Shown here: piece by piece, positions 1-7,184 of the stretch
Numbering within the stretch: the first letter of the stretch is position 1
How the letters are laid out: every line of letters begins with the position of its first letter
NCBI GenBank assembly: GCA_017304125.1
Contig: JAFKLV010000263.1
Coordinates: 1 to 13,341, forward strand
Direction of reading: 5' to 3'
DNA length: 13,341 nt
Source of the DNA: Sphingomonadales bacterium
Lineage (GTDB): Bacteria; Pseudomonadota; Alphaproteobacteria; Sphingomonadales; Sphingomonadaceae
Program-made: the position numbers and the translations under genes
Notes under the pieces: generated by a model
Databases searched by the model: none
What the model saw: only the letters and a program-made list of their open reading frames with translations
Told to the model about the DNA's origin: nothing

Positions 1-1212
1 GGCGATCTGCTTATATTCGGCGAGCTGCGAGAAGCTCGCCGGATAGGCCTCGCCCGAGACATTGTTGAGATCGGTCTGGGTGAATTGATAATAGGACGTG
101 ATCGAGGTGACGTCGAACACATCGCTCTTGAGCGTCGCGGTCAGCACGCCGAACCCCGATTTGAGGTGCGAATACATCCGCCCGTCGCCGGCGTAGCGAT
201 AATTGGCCTCGGCCACCGCGACCGGCAGCGAGGAACTGTCCGATCGGCCGTTGATCGTGCAATCGGCATTGGGGCTCGGCGGGATGCCGTTCGCGGCAAA
301 GGGCGTGGTGCGCCCACCGCCGCAGACGCGCTCGATCAGATCGGTCGGGCCGCCGTCCTGCGTATCGGTATAGCCGCCCTTCAATTGGATCGTCAGGTTG
401 CTGATCGGATCCCATTCGATCGTGCCGCGCCCGCTCAGCGTCCGCGCGCCGCCGCGATATTTGCTGTTGCGGTGGCGTTCCATCCCCAGCGGATCGATAT
501 AGGTCGGCGCGGCGGTGTTGGTGAACGCTCCTTCGCTGTCCGACACATGGAAGGCGAGCCGCGCGCGCAGCCCCTCGGCCAGCGGGCCGGAAATATAGCC
601 CTCGGTATATTTGTCTTTCGCGGCAAAGCCATAGCCCGCCTTGAGCCCGGCTTCGAAATAATCGTGCGGGCTATTGGTGGTCACCGCGATCAGGCCACCG
701 GTGGCGTTCTTGCCGAAGAACAGCGCCTGCGGCCCCTTCATCACCTCGACGCGCGATACGTCATATTGGCTGAGCCCGATCTCACGCCCGCGGCTCATCG
801 GCATGCCGTCAATGACGAAGGAGACCGACTGGTCGAAGCCCGCGCTAAGCGAGGTCGAGCCGACGCCGCGCAGGAAGATGCTGGCCGACGACCCCGATGC
901 CGAGCGCCCCGCGACCATCGTCGGCACCAAAGAGGCCATATCGCTGAAGCTGGTCACGGCATATTTGTCGAGCGCGGCGCCACCCAAAGCGGTGATCGCG
1001 ACCGGCGCATCGATCAGCCGCTCATCGCGACGCCGCGCGGTGACGGTGATCTCGGCGTCGGAGGGCTGCGCCGGCGTGACGGCCGGCTGTTGCGGGGCAG
1101 AAGCGGGGGGCCCATCCGGCGCTGCGATCGCCGGCGTCGCCGCCAGCGCCAATGCGATAACCGATGCCAATTCAGCGCAGCAAACAGCCTTCCGCGAAGC
1201 CTTGCGGCTCAT
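1..1212 (-). CDS. TonB-dependent outer-membrane receptor, N-terminal 404 residues (cut by left edge)
   Basis: Reading frame stays open from the ATG at 1212 to the left edge, so only the signal peptide, plug and early barrel are present; the family is usually 750-850 residues. The start is supported by AAGGAG just upstream. Residues 1-30 form a signal peptide with a basic start, hydrophobic core and an Ala-x-Ala end (AIA, 28-30). A Pro/Ala-rich linker follows, then a TonB-box-like EITVTARRR (about 54-62). The plug carries FLRGVGS and the typical VEVMKGPQALFFGKNATGG segment. A Cys pair in CGGGRT...NADC probably closes an extracellular loop. The product should import a substrate across the outer membrane using TonB energy. 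It is a close paralogue of the receptor at 8973-11423. An operator lies about 54 bp upstream, so it probably belongs to the local catabolic regulon. The substrate cannot be told from sequence. Confidence 0.93.
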   Translation of the reverse strand, partial: MSRKASRKAVCCAELASVIALALAATPAIAAPDGPPASAPQQPAVTPAQPSDAEITVTARRRDERLIDAPVAITALGGAALDKYAVTSFSDMASLVPTMVAGRSASGSSASIFLRGVGSTSLSAGFDQSVSFVIDGMPMSRGREIGLSQYDVSRVEVMKGPQALFFGKNATGGLIAVTTNSPHDYFEAGLKAGYGFAAKDKYTEGYISGPLAEGLRARLAFHVSDSEGAFTNTAAPTYIDPLGMERHRNSKYRGGARTLSGRGTIEWDPISNLTIQLKGGYTDTQDGGPTDLIERVCGGGRTTPFAANGIPPSPNADCTINGRSDSSSLPVAVAEANYRYAGDGRMYSHLKSGFGVLTATLKSDVFDVTSITSYYQFTQTDLNNVSGEAYPASFSQLAEYKQIA

Positions 1213-1265
1213 GCCCCTCTCCTTATCGATGATCGGGCACGATTCCCGGCGCCCGCTGCGCTTTT

Positions 1266-1282
1266 ATCTATAGTCATTAGAT
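1266..1282. promoter_or_regulatory. Operator site A (ATCTA-N7-TAGAT palindrome) before the first TonB receptor
   Basis: ATCTATAGTCATTAGAT, a perfect 5-bp inverted repeat around a 7-bp centre, in an AT-rich island (TTTT before, TTT after) of otherwise GC-rich DNA. It is one of five copies in the window. On the minus strand the gene-proximal half reads TAGATA, which can serve as a -10 box, with TTGACT 16 bp upstream as a candidate -35. A repressor here would cover the -10. The regulator is inferred to be the TetR protein at 11475-12164. Confidence 0.8.
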
Positions 1283-1367
1283 TTCGAGTCAATCGTAAAT
1301 TTAATGCCGTAAGGTTTAGGCGGATCGGGCGGGCAGCGCGCGCCAAGGCGGCGGGGGAGTGCCCCGC

Positions 1368-1522
1368 TAGAGCATTATGCGTTCAATCGGGGTCATATCG
1401 AACTCTCCTTGTGCTCCCGCGAAGGCGGGAGCCCAGTCTGGGTCCCCGCCTTCGCGGGGACACAAGGAGGGCACCACCCCGGCGCAGGCCGGGGTGGATC
1501 ATATTTAGCGCACGACGCTCTA
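1368..1522. repeat. MITE/REP-like intergenic element with imperfect terminal inverted repeats
   Basis: The ends match as inverted repeats: TAGAGCATTATGCG on the left and TAGAGCGTCGTGCG read from the right (TAGAGC exact, 11 of 14 overall). Inside are nested palindromes: CTCCTTGTG at 1405-1413 pairs with CACAAGGAG at 1461-1469, enclosing hairpins 1414-1431 (CTCCCGC-GAAG-GCGGGAG) and 1442-1461 (GTCCCCGC-CTTC-GCGGGGAC). A third hairpin is CCACCCCGGC/GCCGGGGTGG at 1474-1497. There is no coding capacity, so it would be non-autonomous. The CCCGCGAAGGCGGG unit is familiar from sphingomonad intergenic DNA. The RNA hairpins may also help end transcription of the leftward operon. Confidence 0.7.
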
Positions 1523-1550
1523 AGTGTTTGTCTAAGCGCTGAAGATTCTG

Positions 1551-1567
1551 AACCGGGGGGACCGGTT
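1551..1567 (-). terminator. Short hairpin at the 3' end of the five-gene operon (weak terminator candidate)
   Basis: AACCGG-GGGGA-CCGGTT is a perfect 6-bp inverted repeat overlapping the TAA stop of the CoA-transferase gene. No T-run follows in the direction of transcription, so it is not a classical intrinsic terminator. With the strong hairpins of the 1368-1522 element just beyond, it could still slow or end the transcript, or protect the mRNA 3' end. Confidence 0.35.
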
Positions 1568-2738
1568 AGTCGCTGATTGCGGGCCGCAATCGATCGGTCT
1601 GCTCGCCGAGTAGCGGCGCGGGGCGGGCTGATGCATCGGCATGCGCGGCGAAACGCACTGGCGCGGCCATGGCGAAATATCCGCCCTCGCTCGGATGCTC
1701 CTCGCGCGAGAAAAAACCGGTCGCGACGAGATGCGGATCCTGCATGATATCGCCGAGATCGCGCACGGCCTGCGCCGGAATTTGCGCGGCATGACAGCGC
1801 GTCAAGAGTTCGGCGGTCGTAAAGCCAGGTGTGAGCCGCGCGATCTCCTGATACATCAACGCCATGTTCTTCACGCGCAGCTTTCGTGTAGAGAAACGCT
1901 CGTCCTGGAGAAAGGACGAGTGATCGAGAATTTCGAATACGATCGGCCAAGCCTGATCATTGTATAAGACAATACTGATGAAGCCGTCGACCGTGGGAAA
2001 TGGCTGGCGATCGGGATCGAGCTGCCGGGAATAGCCGGCCGGCGCGTTGGGTGGGTCGAAGGTCAGCCCGGCAAGATGCTCGAGCATCATGAAATGGGTG
2101 AACGCCTCGAACATCGGGATTTCGATCTTCTGCCCCTCGCCGGTGCGCAGCTTGTGAACGATCGCGGCAAGCACTGCATAAGCGCCGTGCAGCCCCGCCA
2201 CTTTGTCGGCGATCAGCGACGGCAGATAGCGCGCGCGTGGGTCGCCATCGACGCGCGGGAGCAAGGTCGCGGTGCCGGTCGCCGCCTGGATAACATCGTC
2301 ATAGGCCTGCAAATCGGCATAAGGTCCGTCCTGCCCGAAACCGACGCAATGCGCGTAGATGATTTCCGGGTTGAGCGCCTTTACCATCTCATAATCGAGC
2401 CCGAGCCGCTCGACCGCCTTGCCACGGACGTTGAGCACGAAGACATCGGCCTCGCGCAGCAGCGCCTTCATCGCAACCAGATCATCAGGGTTCTTGAGAT
2501 CGAGCGCGACCGATTGCTTGCCGCGGTTGATCGCCATGAACCCCGGGCTCATCCCGGGCGTCACCGCTGCCCTCCCCGACCAGCGATAGGCATCCCCCGC
2601 ACCCGGCGCCTCGACCTTGATCACCTCGGCGCCCAGATCGGCGAGGATCTGGGTGCAATAAGGCCCGAACACGACGCTCGTCAGGTCGATGACCTTGATC
2701 CCCGCCAGCATCGGCTTGCCGTCAGCCGCTATCGCCAT
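1566..2738 (-). CDS. CaiB/BaiF family (class III) CoA-transferase
   Basis: A 390-residue protein of normal family length. Class III CoA-transferases move CoA between carboxylic acids through an aspartyl mixed anhydride; relatives include alpha-methylacyl-CoA racemases. Seen: N-terminal KVIDLTSVVFGPYCTQILADLGAEVIKVE (about 15-43), an NRGKQSVALDL block near 71-81, GFGQDGPY (133-140), and AYDDVIQA (145-152), the region expected to carry the catalytic Asp. The ATG at 2738 is 7 bp after the stop of the thiolase-like gene, which fits the family N-terminus; a longer reading to 2945 would overlap that gene and adds Arg-rich shadow sequence. No clear Shine-Dalgarno is visible, so translational coupling is likely. 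It is the last gene of the operon and probably thioesterifies or recycles a pathway acid. Racemase activity cannot be excluded. Confidence 0.9.
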   Translation of the reverse strand: MAIAADGKPMLAGIKVIDLTSVVFGPYCTQILADLGAEVIKVEAPGAGDAYRWSGRAAVTPGMSPGFMAINRGKQSVALDLKNPDDLVAMKALLREADVFVLNVRGKAVERLGLDYEMVKALNPEIIYAHCVGFGQDGPYADLQAYDDVIQAATGTATLLPRVDGDPRARYLPSLIADKVAGLHGAYAVLAAIVHKLRTGEGQKIEIPMFEAFTHFMMLEHLAGLTFDPPNAPAGYSRQLDPDRQPFPTVDGFISIVLYNDQAWPIVFEILDHSSFLQDERFSTRKLRVKNMALMYQEIARLTPGFTTAELLTRCHAAQIPAQAVRDLGDIMQDPHLVATGFFSREEHPSEGGYFAMAAPVRFAAHADASARPAPLLGEQTDRLRPAISD

Positions 2739-2745
2739 CGGTCGA

Positions 2746-3912
2746 TCAGACGCGATTGGCGAAGATCGCCGAGCTGACCGTCGGCGCGCCCGGGCCGCCG
2801 GCGAGCAGACAGGTGCGTGCGCCCGCAACCGGGTTGCTGCTCTCGCCACGCAACTGGCGCACCGCCTCGATCGGCAGCCCGATGCCGTGGATGAAACCCT
2901 GCGCCAGATTACCCCCGGCAGTGTTGACCGGCAGCTTGCCGCCATCGGCGATCAGATTATCGAACCGGATCACCTCGGCGGCATTGTCATAATCGCAAAA
3001 GCCGTGGTCGATCAGCGACATCACCCCTTGGGCGTCGAAATTCTCGTAAAGCTGGACGACATCGATATCGCCCGGCGCCAGCCCGGTTTCGGCATAGAGC
3101 CGCCGTGCGATCGGGCGGAAGCCGCCGGTGGCATAGAGATCGTCGGCGTCGTTTTCGAGCAAATCGCCCCATCCCGCCTCCGCGCCTTGCGCACAGCCGA
3201 GCAGATAGACCGGCGGCCGGGCGAGATCGCGCGCGTGATCGGCCGAGACCATCAGCAAAGCGCCGGCGCCGTCATTTTCGCGGCTGCAATCGAACAGACG
3301 GAACGGCTCGGCGATCCAGCGCGAGGTGCGCAGCTTCTCGACGTCGAACGGCTGGCCGTAGCTCACCGCGTCGGGGTTGCGGCTGCCGTGATGATAGGAG
3401 GCGCGCACCAGATCCTCGACGATGCGCGGATTAAGGCCATAGCGACCAAACAAGCGATTGGCGCGGATCGCGCAATTCTGCGCCGGCGAGACGATCCCGG
3501 CGGCGAGCAGATGATCGTTGAGATGATGCGCCATCACCGCGGCGGACAGCCGCCCGCTCGCCCCTTCGACCAGCGCGCGGAAGATGATCACCGCCTTCGC
3601 CTGACCGGTGAGGATCGCGCTCGCCGCGACGCCGAACGCGCCGGCGATACCGCCCCCGCCGCCACCCCACACCTGCGCCGACCAGCGCAATTCCTTCGTG
3701 CCGAGTTCGGGCATCAGCCGCACCGGCTCGTTCTTGTCATCGCCATAAGAGACGAAACCGTCGATATCGGCCGGGGGGAAATTCGCCTCCGCGCAGGCAT
3801 CGAGGATCGCCTCGACCAGCACGCTGCGCTCGGGCAGCGGCGAGCCGCCGCGCTTATATTGGCGCACGCCGACCCCGGCGATCGCGGTGGTGCCGAAAAG
3901 GGGATGGTTCAC
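2746..3912 (-). CDS. Thiolase-superfamily protein of the DUF35-partnered lipid-transfer/aldolase type
   Basis: A 388-residue protein starting at a GTG that overlaps the stop of the DUF35 gene (GTGA). It has the thiolase fold signatures: a nucleophile-loop region at about 80-100, DCSRENDGAGA (208-218), VVQLYENFDAQ (285-295), NTAGG (330-334), HGIG (342-345) and a C-terminal TCLLAGGPGAP (367-377). Where true thiolases and ketosynthases carry the nucleophilic Cys there is instead a run of six Gly (83-88), and the usual GHP motif is replaced by GFIHGI. Thiolytic activity is therefore unlikely. Members lacking this Cys and encoded next to DUF35 proteins include the Ltp2-type aldolases that split a beta-hydroxyacyl-CoA by retro-aldol reaction in steroid side-chain loss. 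I infer a similar C-C cleavage role, in complex with the preceding protein. An uncharacterised SCP2-like acyl transferase is the alternative. Confidence 0.88.
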   Translation of the reverse strand: MNHPLFGTTAIAGVGVRQYKRGGSPLPERSVLVEAILDACAEANFPPADIDGFVSYGDDKNEPVRLMPELGTKELRWSAQVWGGGGGGIAGAFGVAASAILTGQAKAVIIFRALVEGASGRLSAAVMAHHLNDHLLAAGIVSPAQNCAIRANRLFGRYGLNPRIVEDLVRASYHHGSRNPDAVSYGQPFDVEKLRTSRWIAEPFRLFDCSRENDGAGALLMVSADHARDLARPPVYLLGCAQGAEAGWGDLLENDADDLYATGGFRPIARRLYAETGLAPGDIDVVQLYENFDAQGVMSLIDHGFCDYDNAAEVIRFDNLIADGGKLPVNTAGGNLAQGFIHGIGLPIEAVRQLRGESSNPVAGARTCLLAGGPGAPTVSSAIFANRV

Positions 3913-4310
3913 GCCGCGCGGCTCCACAAGATGGTCGGGATGCGATCGTCGCCGACGATCGTTTCGGCGGGCCTCCCGATCAGCGGCTCGCCGATCACCG
4001 GGTCGATCCGGTCGGGATCGTCGAGCCGGCCGAGCAGGCGCACTGCGCAATCCTCCACCTCGGCGACGATCGTGGTGAAGGGCAGATCGAGCCCCTCGGT
4101 CAGCCCGAAGCGATGCCACGTCCGCGTCCATGAATAGACCCGCGCCTTCATCGGCCGCTCGATCCACTGCACCCCGATCGTGCCGCACGCGCCGCAGCGC
4201 CGCCCGGCCGGCCACATCCAGCGGTGGCATTGGTCGCAGCGTGGCAGCATCAGCCGCCCCGCCGCCAGCCCTTCCCAATAAAGCGCATCGGCGCCGTCCG
4301 CGCGGTTCAT
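3909..4310 (-). CDS. DUF35 zinc-ribbon/OB-fold protein, partner of the thiolase-like enzyme
   Basis: A 133-residue protein with an N-terminal rubredoxin-like zinc ribbon (Cys25-x2-Cys28 and Cys39-x2-Cys42, in CDQCHRWMWPAGRRCGAC) followed by an OB-fold stretch (about 55-115, including ARVYSWTRTWHRF and LPFTTIVAEVED). This is the standard DUF35 (ChsH2 C-terminal-like) layout. These proteins bind thiolase-like partners, hold acyl-CoA substrates and are required for retro-aldol activity in Ltp2/ChsH2-type complexes. The ATG at 4310 overlaps the P450 stop (ATGA), and its own stop overlaps the GTG of the thiolase-like gene (GTGA). This tight coupling fits 1:1 production of a complex. A longer upstream reading lies inside the P450 gene and is not a protein-like sequence. 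Confidence 0.9.
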   Translation of the reverse strand: MNRADGADALYWEGLAAGRLMLPRCDQCHRWMWPAGRRCGACGTIGVQWIERPMKARVYSWTRTWHRFGLTEGLDLPFTTIVAEVEDCAVRLLGRLDDPDRIDPVIGEPLIGRPAETIVGDDRIPTILWSRAA

Positions 4311-5536
4311 GCGACGCTCCATTCGAGCGGCAGATTTTCCAGCGCCATCACCGTGCCGGTGCGGAAGACGTGGCGCTCGCCGGGCGTCGCGCTGAACGCG
4401 GGCACCTGCTTCACCCATTCTTCGGTCAGGATGCGCAATTCCGCGCGACCGAGGACGTGCCCGATGCAGAGATGCGGTCCGCTCGAAAAGGTGAGGTGTG
4501 CGGCGCGCTTGCGATCGAGATCGAAGGCGTTGGGCGCATCGAACCGCGCCGGATCGCGGCTGCCGACGCACAGGATGCACAGCACCATTTCGCCGGGCTG
4601 GAAATGCGCCGTGCCGATCTGCTGCGGTTTCACCACCAGCCGCGGGGTGTTGACCACGCCATAGAGCCGGATCGCCTCGTCGACGAAGGCCGGGATCAGC
4701 CCCGGATCGGCGGCGAGCCGCGCCTGAACATCGGGCATTTGCGCGAGCTGCTGATAGGCGAAGCCGGTGACGTTGGTGACGGTATCCATCCCGCCGAGAA
4801 ACAGCACGAAGCTCATCGCGAGGATTTCGTCCTCGCTCATCGTGCGATCGCCGACATCGACGTTGATGAAATGCGTCATCAATTTGTCGTCGGGATGCGC
4901 GCGCTTCTCCGCGACCAGCGCCTTCAATTCGCCGAGGATCAGCCCCGACAAGCGCGCCATTTCCGCGGCATTGTTCTGATTGCCGAAGAACGCCTCGGCC
5001 AGTTCGCGGAAATCATGAAGCCGCGCGAGATCCATCCCCATCAGCTCCATGAACACGCTGACCGGATAGACTTTCGATACCTCGCCCTGAAAATCGCAGC
5101 GCCCCTTGTCGGCGACGGCGGTGACGAACTTTGCCGCCCATTGCCGGATGCGCGGCTCCAGTGCCTTGATCGCCACCGGGCCGAACATCGGCGTCATCGC
5201 GCGGCGATAGGGCAGGTTCTCGGGCGGATCGAGGCTGAGCGGGATGAAGAAGGGCGGGTTTTCGACCCGCGGAATCTGCATCTCGCGCACCGAGAAATGA
5301 TCGGGATCGGTGACCACCGCGCCGATCGCGTCGAACGACTTTACGATCCAATGCCCGCCGTTCGCGCGCGTCCAGAAAATGTCGGGCGCGGCGGCCAGCG
5401 CGGCGGCATAGCTGCCCTGGACATCCTCGCTGATGCGCGGATCGGCATAGATATCGAAATCGAAGATCAAATCGTCGGGCACCTGCGGCGGCGGATTGCC
5501 AAGCGCCGGGGCGACGGGATGGGCGACGGCGTTCAT
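4307..5536 (-). CDS. Cytochrome P450, CYP101 (P450cam)-like, class I bacterial monooxygenase
   Basis: A 409-residue soluble P450. Seen: I-helix FLGGMDTV with the acid-alcohol pair Asp251-Thr252, K-helix EAIR (287-290), and the heme-ligand loop FSSGPHLCIG with Cys357. These positions coincide almost exactly with P450cam numbering, and much of the C-terminus is alignable to P450cam (for example LPLEW near the end), so a CYP101-related enzyme is likely. It should insert one oxygen atom into an unactivated C-H bond using electrons from a [2Fe-2S] ferredoxin and reductase, neither of which is in the window. The segment that carries substrate-contacting Tyr96 in P450cam is one residue shorter and reads PPFFIP here, so the pocket differs. 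The ATG at 5536 has a strong AAGGAGG that overlaps the stop of the acyl-CoA synthetase gene 13 bp upstream. Confidence 0.93.
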   Translation of the reverse strand: MNAVAHPVAPALGNPPPQVPDDLIFDFDIYADPRISEDVQGSYAAALAAAPDIFWTRANGGHWIVKSFDAIGAVVTDPDHFSVREMQIPRVENPPFFIPLSLDPPENLPYRRAMTPMFGPVAIKALEPRIRQWAAKFVTAVADKGRCDFQGEVSKVYPVSVFMELMGMDLARLHDFRELAEAFFGNQNNAAEMARLSGLILGELKALVAEKRAHPDDKLMTHFINVDVGDRTMSEDEILAMSFVLFLGGMDTVTNVTGFAYQQLAQMPDVQARLAADPGLIPAFVDEAIRLYGVVNTPRLVVKPQQIGTAHFQPGEMVLCILCVGSRDPARFDAPNAFDLDRKRAAHLTFSSGPHLCIGHVLGRAELRILTEEWVKQVPAFSATPGERHVFRTGTVMALENLPLEWSVA

Positions 5537-5549
5537 CGATCGGCCTCCT

Positions 5550-7049
5550 TCAACGCACGCGCGCCAGGCGCTCATGCGCGCCGGCATAACGTTCGCGGAC
5601 TGCGGGTTTGGACAATTTGCCGGTGGCGAGCCGCGGCAGGGGCTCGGCCGAAAAGACCACGTAGCGCGGCACCTTGTAATCGGAGAGATTGGCGTTGCAG
5701 TGCGCGATCAGCGCCGCGACATCGATCGCCGCCGGGCCGTGATAGACGACGAACGGCGTCTCGCCGAAGCGCGGATCGGGCGCGGCGATCGCCAGCGCCT
5801 CGACCACGCCGGGAAATTCGCACACCACCCGCTCCACCTCGGCGGCGGAGATATTGAGCCCGCCCGAGATGATCAGATCCTTCAGCCGATCGACGAAGGT
5901 CAGCAGCCCCTGTTCGTCGAGCATGCCGATATCGCCCGAATGCAGCCAGCCGTCGCGGATCGCCTTGGCGGTCTCCTCCGGGTTGCGCCAATAGCCTTGC
6001 ATCATCCCCGGCGAGCGCATCAGGATCTCGCCCGCCTCGCCCGGCGCGCAATCGCTGCCGTCGGAACGCACGACGCGCAGGTCCATGAACACCCCGCCCC
6101 AGCCGCATTTCTCCGGCGCATCCATCGCGAGATGCTCGGGCATCATCGTCGCATTGCCGCCGATTTCGGTCTGGCCGTAGATCTGGCGGATCGTGACGCC
6201 CTTCGCCTGATAGGTTTCGAGCAATTGCCGGCTGACCCGCGCGCCGCCGGCGGTCGCCAGCCGGATCGACGACAGATCGGCATCGGCGAATTCGGGCAGC
6301 GCGGCGATGAATTCGAAGAATGCCGTCACCGCGCCGAAACAGGTGATCCGCTCGCGCTCGATCAGACGCAGCGCCTCGATCGCGGAGAAATGCGGCATCA
6401 TGTAGAGCGTGCAGCCCTGCGTCGCATAATGGAGCAGCTGGACGAACCCGGCGGAGGTGTTGAGCGGCGCCAGGCTGATGACGCGCGCGCCGGCCGCCGA
6501 GGCGGTCTCCTCGACCGCCCAGCTCGCGGCATAAGCGGTCATCGAGCGGTTGGTGAACACCACCCCCTTGGGCCTGGCGGTCGAGCCCGAGGTGGCGATG
6601 ATCACCACCGGCGCGTCGGGATCGGGATCGTGCGCGGGAGTGACCGGGGCGCCGTCGCGCAGATCGGCGATCTCCGCCATCGCGCGCGGCGACAGGCCGG
6701 CGGCGCGCACCTGCTCGCTCTGCGCGGGCGCGGCGAAGGCGAAACGCGGCTCGGTCGTCTCGCACAATTCGGCGATCTCGCGCGCGGTGTAGCGAAAATT
6801 GACCGGGCTAACGATGCCGCCGGCGCGGATCACCCCGAGGATCAGCGCGACATAGGCCATGCTGTTGGTCGAGCAGATCGCGACGCGATCGCCGGGGCGC
6901 AGGCCGTCGGCGATCAGCCGCGCGGCAATCCGCCCCGCCCAGCCATGCCATGCGGCATAGGTCAAAATATCGCCGTCGAGATGGACCGCCGGCTGGTCTC
7001 CGCGCATCCGCGCCCACCATGCGATCGCCCCCGGCAAGGTCTGCGCCAT
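5550..7049 (-). CDS. AMP-dependent acyl-CoA synthetase (fatty-acid-CoA ligase-like)
   Basis: A 499-residue ANL-superfamily ligase, first gene of the five-gene operon. It should form an acyl-adenylate from a carboxylic acid and ATP, then the CoA thioester. Seen in order: P-loop TSGSTARPKG (153-162), YGQTE (291-295), GWLHSGD ending at Asp373, hinge region DRLKD (387-391), ISGGLNISAAEVE (394-406) and the catalytic C-terminal lysine in ATGKLSK (Lys478). The start at 7049 (MAQTLPG) follows GGAGAGGAACGG. An in-frame ATG at 7193 adds 48 residues that do not look like the family and would run through two operators, so it was not used. Operator B lies 66 bp upstream. The acid is probably a terpenoid- or fatty-acid-like product of the P450 and oxidoreductase steps, but the sequence does not define it. 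Confidence 0.93.
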   Translation of the reverse strand: MAQTLPGAIAWWARMRGDQPAVHLDGDILTYAAWHGWAGRIAARLIADGLRPGDRVAICSTNSMAYVALILGVIRAGGIVSPVNFRYTAREIAELCETTEPRFAFAAPAQSEQVRAAGLSPRAMAEIADLRDGAPVTPAHDPDPDAPVVIIATSGSTARPKGVVFTNRSMTAYAASWAVEETASAAGARVISLAPLNTSAGFVQLLHYATQGCTLYMMPHFSAIEALRLIERERITCFGAVTAFFEFIAALPEFADADLSSIRLATAGGARVSRQLLETYQAKGVTIRQIYGQTEIGGNATMMPEHLAMDAPEKCGWGGVFMDLRVVRSDGSDCAPGEAGEILMRSPGMMQGYWRNPEETAKAIRDGWLHSGDIGMLDEQGLLTFVDRLKDLIISGGLNISAAEVERVVCEFPGVVEALAIAAPDPRFGETPFVVYHGPAAIDVAALIAHCNANLSDYKVPRYVVFSAEPLPRLATGKLSKPAVRERYAGAHERLARVR

Positions 7050-7115
7050 CCGTTCCTCTCCGTCCGGCGGTTCCGATCCACCGCGCTTCTGCGACGCAAA
7101 GCTACGGAAGCTTTT

Positions 7116-7132
7116 ATCTAATGACAATAGAT
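7116..7132. promoter_or_regulatory. Operator site B before the acyl-CoA synthetase/P450 operon
   Basis: ATCTAATGACAATAGAT, a perfect ATCTA/TAGAT palindrome with 7-bp centre, preceded by TTTT. On the minus strand the gene-proximal half reads TAGATA, a possible -10 box that would leave a leader of about 60 nt before the start at 7049. The -35 candidate is poor. The leader-side flank TAGATAAAAGC is shared with site A. Confidence 0.8.
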
Positions 7133-7184
7133 TTTTTTCGAGCGGGGTGCGCCGCGCTATTGTTTCGGCGCCGCATCTCCGTTT

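Larger units (their letters stand above)
1213..1565. other. Intergenic region between first TonB receptor and CoA-transferase
   Basis: A 353-bp gap with no convincing gene. It holds the promoter and operator A for the leftward receptor (about 1213-1300), an unremarkable stretch to 1367, a hairpin-rich repeat element at 1368-1522, and a short inverted repeat at the 3' end of the leftward CoA-transferase gene. Reading frames that cross it are shadows of the coding strand next to it. Confidence 0.75.

Noticed and set aside
1405..1497. CRISPR-like array suggested by the similar GC-rich hairpin units
   Set aside because: The units are inverted, not direct repeats with unique spacers, and there are only two or three; no cas gene is nearby.
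85..1542. Long plus-strand open frame (485 codons) opposite the first TonB receptor
   Set aside because: It is Arg/Ala/Asp-rich shadow sequence antisense to a clear receptor gene and runs across the hairpin element; no family motif is present.
1959..1973. ATTGT-ATAAG-ACAAT inverted repeat
   Set aside because: It lies inside the CoA-transferase coding sequence, does not match the ATCTA-N7-TAGAT operator and occurs once, so it is probably chance.
2739..2945. 69-residue N-terminal extension of the CoA-transferase
   Set aside because: It overlaps the conserved C-terminus of the thiolase-like gene in another frame and is Arg/Ser-rich noise; the family N-terminus begins near the ATG at 2738.
4130..5857. 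Long plus-strand open frame (575 codons) opposite the P450 and acyl-CoA synthetase
   Set aside because: Antisense to strongly supported genes, crosses their boundaries, and has His/Arg/Asp-rich low-information composition.
5496..7121. Long plus-strand open frame (541 codons) opposite the acyl-CoA synthetase
   Set aside because: Antisense shadow caused by high GC and codon bias; no recognisable domain.
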